Assembly (NCBI GenBank): GCA_012840445.1
Contig: DULI01000010.1
Span: forward strand, 24,671 to 88,670
Length of the DNA: 64,000 nucleotides
Reading direction: 5' to 3'
Source of the DNA: Clostridiales bacterium
GTDB lineage: Bacteria; Bacillota; Clostridia; Oscillospirales; Acutalibacteraceae
Position 1 is the first letter of the stretch. Every line of letters starts with the position of its first letter. Of this stretch, positions 52,514 to 59,803 are shown piece by piece. The translations under genes were made by a program, and so were the position numbers. A model generated the notes under the pieces. It did no database searches. It worked only from the letters and a program-made list of their open reading frames with translations, and was not told the DNA's origin.

Positions 52514-52572
52514 CCGTTGTTGCGGTTGTAGTTATTGTGGTCGGAACAGTCATCAAAAAACGCAGAAAATAG
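52489..52572 (+). CDS. micro-ORF 2, 27-residue hydrophobic peptide
   Basis: ATG frame of 28 codons. The product starts MPAPVIVV and continues as one Val/Ala-rich membrane helix, ending in a basic tail 'KKRRK'. There is no Shine-Dalgarno before it (CCTCC instead), so translation likely depends on coupling with micro-ORF 1, whose stop is 18 bases upstream. It could be a membrane-acting peptide, a toxin-like element or a small partner protein. Confidence 0.6.
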   Translation: MPAPVIVVAVVAVVVIVVGTVIKKRRK

Positions 52573-52605
52573 GAACAGCAAGTTTTATGGAAAGGGGGTA
52601 TGGCC

Positions 52606-53286
52606 GTGAAAAAATTGCTGGCCCGATATATTGAGTCCTCTTATCAGGAGCGGACAATTACAGCAACCTCTGCGTCATTTGCCATAAATGCGGTTATGGG
52701 GCTTGGCAAATTGCTACTAGGCATATACCTCCTTTCCCCATGGTTTGTAACGAATGCAGTGTATTATTTGATTCTCTGCATTGCGAGAGGGCAAGCACTT
52801 AAAAAATATAAAATGAGTGCGCGGTTAAAAGACGTAAAAAAGCAGTATGATTTGGAACTTGCCGCTTATAAGCACAGCGGCGTATTTATCTGCATATTAG
52901 GGTTCTCTTATTTGTTCGTTTGCCTGCGCATGTTTTTTGCGGGCGACTCCACTCCATACAAAGAATTCTATCTTATTTATGGAGTGGCTACGGTATCTTT
53001 CACCAAACTGGGATTTGCAATTCATGGCACAGTGGTTACCAGGCATCTGCATAGTCCTATTGTCTCTGCAATGAAGGTGTTTAATTTTACCGACGCTTTT
53101 GTATCGATTGTCGTGACTCAATGCGCATTGCTGTCCATGATGCAGGTCAAAAATGCTGCAGGTTATAGTGCAATAACCGGGATGGCTGTCAGTGTATTTT
53201 TTATATTTAGAGGAATTCTGATGCTTAGAAAAAAGAAGCTCGTTACCACTAAAAAACAAAGTCAGCCAATCGTTGTTAACGAATAA
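52606..53286 (+). CDS. hypothetical polytopic membrane protein
   Basis: A 226-residue protein with about five to six membrane helices, including 'FAINAVMGLGKLLLGIYLLS', 'VFICILGFSYLFVCLRMFF' and 'GYSAITGMAVSVFFIFRGIL', and a basic C-terminal tail. The GTG at 52606 has AAGGGGG seven bases upstream; the ATG at 52600 is too close to that site. 'FAIHGTVVTRHLHSP' has two His, no known motif. It ends the regulated unit. Function unknown. Confidence 0.82.
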   Translation: MKKLLARYIESSYQERTITATSASFAINAVMGLGKLLLGIYLLSPWFVTNAVYYLILCIARGQALKKYKMSARLKDVKKQYDLELAAYKHSGVFICILGFSYLFVCLRMFFAGDSTPYKEFYLIYGVATVSFTKLGFAIHGTVVTRHLHSPIVSAMKVFNFTDAFVSIVVTQCALLSMMQVKNAAGYSAITGMAVSVFFIFRGILMLRKKKLVTTKKQSQPIVVNE

Positions 53287-53434
53287 GCCGTTCAAGGCGG
53301 ATTTTGTTATTTTGATTGCTGTATGATGAAATAAATTATATGTATTTAAAACTTTTTTCTGTAAAAGAAAAGCTGTTGTTACAAAGAAAGGAGAAACCAT
53401 GTTTCAGTTGCATATAAAACTAAAATATACGTAA

Positions 53435-53476
53435 AAATCGCCTTGAATCAATAAAGCCTGATTCAGGGCATTTTCT
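53435..53476. terminator. intrinsic terminator after the regulated unit
   Basis: GCCTTGAATC (53440-53449) pairs with GATTCAGGGC (53460-53469) with a G-U pair, followed by ATTTTCTTT. The A-run on the left makes it bidirectional. Confidence 0.65.
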
Positions 53477-53845
53477 TTCCAAATTGACGAAAAGTGACAA
53501 TTATCATATCACCAAATAGAAAGGCGGAATTTACATTGCACCATATTTCGCAAAGTAAAAATGAAGAAATATACATAAGCGAAAACAAGGAAAATTCGGC
53601 ATGACAACACCTGCCGGACTTAAATAGAAGCTGAGCGTATGGCGGGTGCTGCCGTGTAGGTTGGAGCTTAAGAGGTTGATATTGTATGGTATGTATTTCA
53701 TGCAATATCAAGCGGTTCTCTGCCAATATACATAAGGCAAAAGCTATACGCCGTAAAAGATTCCATCCCCGTATAAAAAGACAATACAGCGCAAAAAGCG
53801 ATGACGACCCTTAGGCAGGGCGCTGCTTGATAGAATAGTTTTTGC

Positions 53846-53885
53846 GGCCGAGTTTACGAATTTCAGTAAACTCGGCCGCTTTTGT
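53846..53885 (+). terminator. strong terminator at the edge of the phage region
   Basis: GCGGCCGAGTTTAC/GTAAACTCGGCCGC, a perfect 14-base stem with an eight-base loop, followed by TTTTGTCTTT. It insulates the phage early genes from upstream transcription, or ends a transcript arriving from the left. Confidence 0.75.
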
Positions 53886-53965
53886 CTTTGCGCCTTTTTC
53901 CCTGGGTGCCGCAGTCCTCCATTCCTTCCTTTCCCTTGAACTTTCGGGAAAGGAGGTGGAAACGG

Positions 53966-54364
53966 ATGGACAAAGAGTATTTCATTGAACTAAACGGCAG
54001 GCAAATTCCGGTCAGCAAGGAAGTATATTATGCCTTCAAGCGCCCTGCCTGGAAAGAGCGCAAGCGCAGGCAGGTTCGCGCTGAAAAGGAGCTTTCGCTT
54101 GAAGCGTTTGCGGAAGCCGGGTTTGAGATTCCTTCCGGTCAGGCGCTGGTTGACGAGATCGTCGAGGACAAGCTGCTATTGGACATGCTGTCTCAAGCGC
54201 TTAAAGAATTGACCGACGATGAGCGGTTTCTGATTGACGAGCTGTTTTACAACGACAAAACGGAACGTCAAGTAGCGAAAGAAACCGGAATACCACAAAC
54301 CACACTTAATTATCAAAAAAACAAGATAATTAAGCGGCTGAGAAAAAAGTTAAGCTTAGAATAA
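53966..54364 (+). CDS. phage sigma-70-like region 4 transcription regulator
   Basis: A 132-residue protein. The N-terminal ~60 residues are basic and Arg/Lys-rich; the C-terminal half is a sigma region 4-like HTH: 'LTDDERFLIDELFYNDKT', then 'RQVAKETGIPQTTLNYQKNK' and 'IIKRLRKKLSLE'. Such small sigma-like proteins control phage transcription. AAAGGAGGTGG precedes the ATG at 53966. First gene of the phage module. Confidence 0.85.
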   Translation: MDKEYFIELNGRQIPVSKEVYYAFKRPAWKERKRRQVRAEKELSLEAFAEAGFEIPSGQALVDEIVEDKLLLDMLSQALKELTDDERFLIDELFYNDKTERQVAKETGIPQTTLNYQKNKIIKRLRKKLSLE

Positions 54365-54446
54365 AAAATTTTCGTTCAACCGCCCCTTCACTTTCCTTTG
54401 GATTGTGAGGGGGGGTTTCTTTTCCCCCGAAACGGAGGTGAAGGGC

Positions 54447-54638
54447 ATGAGAAAAAGCGTAAATGCCGCTTTGGCGCAAAGCGAGGAAACGACGGAAGAA
54501 CTGGTCGGTATCCTGAACGCCATCAGCGTGGTGTCAAAGCGGCTGGCAAAAAAGCTTGCGATGATTGAAAAGCCGCCTGATGAAGGGAGGGACAAAACGG
54601 ATGGAACAGCCGAAGCCGCTGCTGCCCATGCCGATTAA
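54447..54638 (+). CDS. hypothetical small phage protein
   Basis: A 63-residue charged helical protein starting MRKSVNAALAQSEETTEE, with an Ala-rich tail. GGAGGTG lies about seven bases before the ATG. Its last ~38 bases overlap the start of the SNF2 helicase in another frame. No function known; overlap suggests coupled translation. Confidence 0.65.
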   Translation: MRKSVNAALAQSEETTEELVGILNAISVVSKRLAKKLAMIEKPPDEGRDKTDGTAEAAAAHAD

Positions 54639-56148
54639 AGCCGCACCGTATAAGCATCAAATCAATGCGTTCAATTTTGTTTGCGAGAAGCTCGGGCTTG
54701 TTCCCTTCAAAACCATGCCGTCCGCTTGCGCGGCTCTGCTCATGGAAATGGGCACCGGCAAGACCATAACAAGCATCGCGGTCGCCGGCGCTCTGTATCA
54801 GGCGGGCAAAATCCGCAGGGTTCTGGTAGTTGCGCCTCTCTCCATTTTAGGAGTCTGGAGGGAAGAGTTCGAGAAATTCGCGGATTTCGATTACAGCCTT
54901 GCGGTTCTTGAAGGCAGCGCAGCAAAGAAAATTGATACCCTTAGGCATATGCGCGGCTCTCCTCTGCAAGTCGCGGTCATCAATTATGAATCGGCATGGC
55001 GGCTGGAAAAAGAGCTAGCCGCATGGAACCCCGACATGATTATTGCCGATGAAGGCCACAAGATCAAAACCCACAACATTGCGGCATCCAAGGCCATGCA
55101 CCGGCTGGGCGCGCGGGCAAGGTACAGGCTTCTGCTTACCGGGACGGTCATTACCAACAAAGCCATAGATGTATTCAGCCAGTACAAATTCTTGAACCCC
55201 GCCATCTTCGGCCAGAGCTTCTATGTGTTCCGCAACAGGTATTTTGATATGGTCGGCTACGGGAACCACACGCCGGTGCTGAAAAAATCAATGGAGCAGG
55301 ATTTGATGAAAAGGCTCCACAGCGTCGCCTTTCGGGCGACCAAAGCAGAATGTTTAGACCTGCCGGAAACCACCGACATTGTGCGGTACGTGGAGCTGGA
55401 GAGCGCCGCGATGAAGATCTACAGGGATCTGGTCAGGGACAGCTATGCCGAGCTTGGCAAGGGCGACCGGCGAGCCGCCGGTGGCAATTCGCGCACCAAC
55501 CAACTGCAAGACGATGGCTTTTCTGCCCGCGAACAAGGTTCAGCGAATACGGAAAGTAGCATTACCGTCACCAATATACTTACGCGCCTGCTCCGGCTGT
55601 CGCAGATAACCGGAGGTTTTATAGGCGGCGACGAAGGCGGCCCTGTGCAGCGCGTCAGCACAGCAAAGCAGGAGGCGCTGGAGGACATTATCGAGGATGT
55701 TTTGCAAAGCGGCAAAAAGCTGGCGGTCATGGCGCGGTTCATTCCGGAGATCAACGCCATCTGCAGGCTCCTTGAGAAAAAAGACATCAGATATTCCCTC
55801 ATCATGGGCGGCGTAAAAGACCGGGAGGAGCAGGTGTCGGCGTTTCAAAACGACCCTGAGGTTCAGGTGTTTGTCGGACAGATCGCGACTGCGGGACTGG
55901 GCGTGACGCTGACAGCCGCCAGCACCATGGTGTTCTATTCCCTTGACTACAGCATGAGCAATTTCGAGCAGGCCAGGGCGCGTATCCACCGCGTAGGGCA
56001 AAAGGAAAACTGCACCTATCTGTACCTGACGGCAAAAAGCACCGTCGATGAAAAAGTGCTGAAAGCTTTGAGGGATAAGGCGGATCTGGCGAAGATGCTG
56101 GTGGACGATTACCGGAGCGGGCTCAATCCTTTTGCGGCAGGGGGGTGA
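54601..56148 (+). CDS. phage SNF2-family DNA helicase/translocase
   Basis: A 515-residue SF2 ATPase. Walker A 'MEMGTGKTITSIAV' near residue 50, motif II 'DEGHKIK' near 149 (DEGH instead of DEAH), 'LLLTGT' for motif III, and motif VI 'QARARIHRVGQKENC' in the second lobe. Phage SNF2 proteins work with the replication module, probably clearing protein or unwinding DNA. The ATG at 54601 follows GGGAGGGA. Followed six bases later by the next gene. Confidence 0.94.
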   Translation: MEQPKPLLPMPIKAAPYKHQINAFNFVCEKLGLVPFKTMPSACAALLMEMGTGKTITSIAVAGALYQAGKIRRVLVVAPLSILGVWREEFEKFADFDYSLAVLEGSAAKKIDTLRHMRGSPLQVAVINYESAWRLEKELAAWNPDMIIADEGHKIKTHNIAASKAMHRLGARARYRLLLTGTVITNKAIDVFSQYKFLNPAIFGQSFYVFRNRYFDMVGYGNHTPVLKKSMEQDLMKRLHSVAFRATKAECLDLPETTDIVRYVELESAAMKIYRDLVRDSYAELGKGDRRAAGGNSRTNQLQDDGFSAREQGSANTESSITVTNILTRLLRLSQITGGFIGGDEGGPVQRVSTAKQEALEDIIEDVLQSGKKLAVMARFIPEINAICRLLEKKDIRYSLIMGGVKDREEQVSAFQNDPEVQVFVGQIATAGLGVTLTAASTMVFYSLDYSMSNFEQARARIHRVGQKENCTYLYLTAKSTVDEKVLKALRDKADLAKMLVDDYRSGLNPFAAGG

Positions 56149-56154
56149 AAAAGC

Positions 56155-56577
56155 ATGAACGAGCAAGGCGAGAAAATGTTTGAACTGGCCGAGCAGCTTA
56201 AGGAACTCAAAGACTTGAAGAAATCCGCCGAGCAGGAGCTCAAGGAAATCAACGACAAAATCGACGAGACGGAATACCGCCTGTCGGAGCTGATGGCGGA
56301 AACCGAAACGCAGAACTTTACCCGGGGCGGCGTGATGTTCTACCTGACCGGCACGACGAGGGCGTCGGCTGCCGCGGGCCGGAAAGAGGAGCTGTACTTA
56401 GCGCTCAAAAAAGCCGGGTTCGGAGATCTGGTCTATGAAACGGTCAACGCCAACTCCCTGTCGGCCTTTGTCAAGGAGCAGATGGAAGAAAACAACGATG
56501 AGCTTCCCGGCTGGCTATCGGGTCTTGTGAACGTCTTTGAAAAGACCTCGGTCGGGATGCGCAAGGCTTCAAAATAA
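56155..56577 (+). CDS. phage protein with N-terminal coiled coil
   Basis: A 140-residue protein. The N-terminal ~55 residues form a Lys/Glu/Leu coiled coil ('LKELKDLKKSAEQELKEIND'), followed by a compact domain with 'RGGVMFYLTGTTRAS' and 'ALKKAGFGDLVYETVNANS'. Nothing catalytic is recognised. GGGGTG precedes the ATG at a short distance. Such coiled-coil proteins often sit beside ssDNA-binding or recombination genes in Firmicute phages; function unknown. Confidence 0.78.
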   Translation: MNEQGEKMFELAEQLKELKDLKKSAEQELKEINDKIDETEYRLSELMAETETQNFTRGGVMFYLTGTTRASAAAGRKEELYLALKKAGFGDLVYETVNANSLSAFVKEQMEENNDELPGWLSGLVNVFEKTSVGMRKASK

Positions 56578-56598
56578 TCAATTTAGGAGGTTTTCAAA

Positions 56599-57366
56599 AT
56601 GTCAAGCAAAAAAGAAATGTCGTTAACAAAGCAGGATAACGGTTTTATGAGGCTTGCCGATTTCAATATGGCTGGGATGATGGCGGAAGAGCTGGACGGC
56701 CTGGATATGAGCTTTGAGCGGATTAAAATTCCGTCGGCTGGCAGCACCGTCTTTGAAGTGCCCGGCGAAAACCCGGGCGAGCCGGATACCGTCAAGGAAT
56801 TTTCGGCGGTGATTTTGTACCATCATCCGCTTCATGCCTACTACAAGACAAAATACACCGGTGGAAACCAGCCGCCCGACTGCGGCAGCTTCGACGGCAT
56901 AACCGGAGAGGGCGACCCGGGCGGGAATTGCAGCGCCTGCCCGCTGAACCGGTTCGGCACCGGCGAAAACGGCAGCAAGGCGTGCAAGAACCGCCGCAGG
57001 ATCTATGTGCTGCGCGAGGGGGAGATTTTCCCGCTGCTTTTGTCCCTCCCAACCGGCTCTTTAAAGGAGTTTACGAAATACGTCAAGCGGCTGCTGTCCA
57101 AGGGAAGGAAATCCAACAGCGTGGTGACTCGCTTTTCGTTAAAGAAAGCCACCAACAGCGGCGGTATTGCTTATTCGCAGGCGCAGTTTGCCATCGATAG
57201 GCCGCTCACTTCCGAGGAATACGCGCTTATCGGCAGGTTGTCCGAGCAGGTCAGGGAGTACAGCAGGCGGGTCGGCTTCGAGGCGGACAATACCGTGGAA
57301 GCGGACACTGATGAAGAGGCATTTGCGGATCCCGAAACCGGCGAGGTTATAGAGCCGTTAAAATAA
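56599..57366 (+). CDS. phage protein with Cys cluster, replication-module neighbour
   Basis: A 255-residue soluble protein. A Cys-rich segment 'CSACPLNRFGTG' and 'KACKNRRRIYVL' near residues 115-140, with an earlier Cys, could bind zinc or an iron-sulfur cluster. The acidic C-terminus (Glu/Asp-rich) resembles the tails of single-strand binding proteins. By position, between the SNF2 helicase and polymerase, an ssDNA-binding role is plausible but inferred; sequence does not identify it. AGGAGG precedes the ATG. Confidence 0.8.
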   Translation: MSSKKEMSLTKQDNGFMRLADFNMAGMMAEELDGLDMSFERIKIPSAGSTVFEVPGENPGEPDTVKEFSAVILYHHPLHAYYKTKYTGGNQPPDCGSFDGITGEGDPGGNCSACPLNRFGTGENGSKACKNRRRIYVLREGEIFPLLLSLPTGSLKEFTKYVKRLLSKGRKSNSVVTRFSLKKATNSGGIAYSQAQFAIDRPLTSEEYALIGRLSEQVREYSRRVGFEADNTVEADTDEEAFADPETGEVIEPLK

Positions 57367-57433
57367 GATCCATGCTTGGAGCGCGGGAGCAGGATTTAGT
57401 CCTGTTCCCTGCTCCGGGCGGCAAGGAGGGACT

Positions 57434-59365
57434 ATGGAATACAAATGCGTGACAGATTTAGCTAAATTGCAGGACTACCTCGGCGGAGCGCGGCTGGTCG
57501 CATTCGACTTTGAAACCGCGCCGCGGGAGGAATACCGCAGGGATGAAAAGGCGGCGCTGGACGCGCATAAGGCGGATATCGCCGGAGTGAGTTTTTCGGT
57601 TTCCGAAGGAACGGCAGTTTATGTTCCGTTAAGGCATAAAACAGGAAGGAATGCCGGTTCGCCGGATAAGATCATGCAATGGCTGGCAAAGAGTGTGTTT
57701 GAAAATAAAGAGATTGTGAAAATAGCGCATAATTTGAGCTTTGAGGCGATGTTCCTGTACGCCCTCGGCGTCGTGCTGCAGCCGCCCTGCTATGACACCA
57801 TCGCGGCGGCGCAGATGACGCTGAAAAGCAATACAGCTTTCAGAACACTGTCTGACAGCGGCTTGAAAACGCTGGCGCAGGAGCTTTTCGGCGAGGAACT
57901 TCCAGGCTTTGAAATGGTGACGGCAGGTAGGTATTTTGACGAACTGGATCCGCAGGCCGAAGAAACCGTCCGCTATGCCTGCGCCGACAGCGACTTTACC
58001 TTACGGCTGTATCACCTCTTCAATAGCTGGTTTGACCGGTATCTGCCAAAGCACCGATTCATTGTTGAAAAGCTCGAATCGCCCGCGGCAGTTTACTGCG
58101 GGCTTATGAAGCATAACGGCCTGCTTGCGGATAAGGAACTGATGCTTAAAAAACAAGCGGAGGCCGATGCAAAGCTTGCGGAGCTGCGGGATAATATCGC
58201 CTTTATGATCGGCGACGTGAATATTGGGGCGAATGCCAGCACATCGGCTTTCAAGAAATATCTGTACGGCGATTTGAAGCTGCCAGTGTTCAAAACGACG
58301 GCCAAATACCAGGAGGCCATGGACGACGATGCCATGATCCTGCTTTCCGAGTGGTGCCGCGAAAACAGGCCCGAGCTTGCGGCGCTGTTTGAACTGGTGC
58401 AGGAATACCGCAGATGGGGAAAGATCAAATCCACCTACATAGACGGGTATTTGGAGCATATAAACAGCGCCACCGGCAGGATCCACCCGGACATGTTCCC
58501 GCTGGGCACCGAGACGGGGCGCTTTGCGGCAAGAAATCCAAATTTGCAAAACTGCCCCCGCAAGGACAACGATCCTGTCGGCGTGCGCAATTTCTTTATC
58601 GCCCCCAAGGGGAAGGCGCTGCTCTCTCTGGACTTTTCCCAGATCGAGCTTCGTGTCGGAGCTTTTTACTGCCGGGACGGGCGGATGCTGGAAACCTACC
58701 GAAACAATGGAGATATCCACGCCCAAACTACATCCGTTATCTACCGCATCCCTTTCGAGCATGCAGCGGACAAAAGCGCGGAGCATTACAAGGAACGCCG
58801 TGCCATCGCCAAAAACTGCAACTTCGGCGTGTTCTACGGTCTGTTTCCTAAAGGGCTCCAGCGGAACCTGAAATTCAAGGCGGGACTGGACACGCCTCTG
58901 TCGGAATGCGAGCGGATTATAGCATACCTTAAAGCAGGTTATCCAAGACTTGTGCAGTGGCAGGAAGAAACCAAAAAGCGCGCGGCGTCAAGGCGGTATA
59001 CGGAAACCTGGCTGGGCAGGCGGCGCTATCTGCCGGACATCGCTTCCTCTGACTGGGGAAAAAAGAGCTTTGCTGAGCGGTGCGCGCTGAACACTCCGAT
59101 ACAGGGAACGGCGGCGGATATTTTGAAGCTGTCGCTTGGACGCATTATTGAAGGCCTGCCGCAGAGGCTGTGGCTGCGCCCGGTTTTGCAGATCCATGAC
59201 GAGCTGGTGTTTGAGCTTCCGGAGGACAAGGTGCGCGAGGCGGCGTCTTTTATTAAAGCCTGCATGGAAGAGCGGCCTTTTGAGGAGTTTGACGTGCCGA
59301 TTGCTGCGGAAGCGGCAGCCGGAGAAAGGTTTGGGGAATTAAAGGAAATAACTGAGGAGGGTTAA
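57434..59365 (+). CDS. phage family A DNA polymerase (3'-5' exonuclease plus polymerase)
   Basis: A 643-residue DNA polymerase I-type enzyme without the 5' nuclease. Exonuclease: ExoI 'AFDFETAP' near residue 25, ExoII 'AHNLSFEAMFL', ExoIII 'YACADSDFTLRLY'. Polymerase: motif A 'LSLDFSQIELRVGAF' near 397, motif B 'RRAIAKNCNFGVFYG' near 454, motif C 'QIHDELVFE' near 586, with all catalytic Asp residues intact. It replicates phage DNA. A GCAAGGAGGG site precedes the ATG. The next gene is four bases away. Confidence 0.97.
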   Translation: MEYKCVTDLAKLQDYLGGARLVAFDFETAPREEYRRDEKAALDAHKADIAGVSFSVSEGTAVYVPLRHKTGRNAGSPDKIMQWLAKSVFENKEIVKIAHNLSFEAMFLYALGVVLQPPCYDTIAAAQMTLKSNTAFRTLSDSGLKTLAQELFGEELPGFEMVTAGRYFDELDPQAEETVRYACADSDFTLRLYHLFNSWFDRYLPKHRFIVEKLESPAAVYCGLMKHNGLLADKELMLKKQAEADAKLAELRDNIAFMIGDVNIGANASTSAFKKYLYGDLKLPVFKTTAKYQEAMDDDAMILLSEWCRENRPELAALFELVQEYRRWGKIKSTYIDGYLEHINSATGRIHPDMFPLGTETGRFAARNPNLQNCPRKDNDPVGVRNFFIAPKGKALLSLDFSQIELRVGAFYCRDGRMLETYRNNGDIHAQTTSVIYRIPFEHAADKSAEHYKERRAIAKNCNFGVFYGLFPKGLQRNLKFKAGLDTPLSECERIIAYLKAGYPRLVQWQEETKKRAASRRYTETWLGRRRYLPDIASSDWGKKSFAERCALNTPIQGTAADILKLSLGRIIEGLPQRLWLRPVLQIHDELVFELPEDKVREAASFIKACMEERPFEEFDVPIAAEAAAGERFGELKEITEEG

Positions 59366-59368
59366 CGC

Positions 59369-59803
59369 ATGGGAATAAGCAAATACAACGCCGAAGGATA
59401 CCTTGATCTGACGGCTTATGAAGCGCTGCTGGCCATTGAACGGGAGGCAAAAAAAGCGGCTTTCCGTCCGCTGGTGTTCATCTGCTCGCCGCTGGCAGGA
59501 GACGTTGAGCATAATTTGGAGCGGGCAAGGCGTTACTGCCGGTTTGCAGTAATGAAAGGCGCAATACCGCTGGCGCCCCATCTGCTGTTTCCGCAGTTTA
59601 TGGACGACGGCGACAAAACTGAGAGGAACCTGGCTATCTTTATGGGATTGGTGCTCCTCTCAAAATGCCATGAACTGTGGTGTTTCGGCAATAAAATATC
59701 CCCCGGCATGGCGGTAGAACTGGAAAAGGCAAAACGACTCGGCATCCCAATCCGGCATTTTAGCGAACAATGCGCGGAGGTGAAGCAAAGTGCGCGAGTA
59801 TAA
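59369..59803 (+). CDS. DUF4406-type (deoxyribosyltransferase-like) phage protein
   Basis: A 144-residue protein. 'PLVFICSPLAGDVEHNLERA' starts the Rossmann-like fold, and 'ISPGMAVELEKAKRLGIPI' matches the (S)xGMxxE region of nucleoside 2-deoxyribosyltransferase-like proteins. It may remodel nucleotides for phage DNA synthesis; activity unproven. AGGAGGG precedes the ATG. It overlaps the primase start by 14 bases. Confidence 0.83.
   Translation: MGISKYNAEGYLDLTAYEALLAIEREAKKAAFRPLVFICSPLAGDVEHNLERARRYCRFAVMKGAIPLAPHLLFPQFMDDGDKTERNLAIFMGLVLLSKCHELWCFGNKISPGMAVELEKAKRLGIPIRHFSEQCAEVKQSARV

Larger units (their letters stand above)
53287..53965. other. gene-poor boundary between chromosome and phage-type region
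   Basis: No protein-coding gene is supported. It holds a terminator (53435-53476), an inverted repeat TTGATATTG/CAATATCAA (53676-53684 and 53703-53711), a second terminator (53846-53885) and mostly low-information sequence. An 87-codon minus frame lacks a ribosome site. The G+C content rises sharply on the right side. Confidence 0.5.

Noticed and set aside
53463..53726. 87-codon minus-strand frame in the boundary region
   Set aside because: No ribosome site or recognisable domain, and it lies in a low-information region next to terminators.
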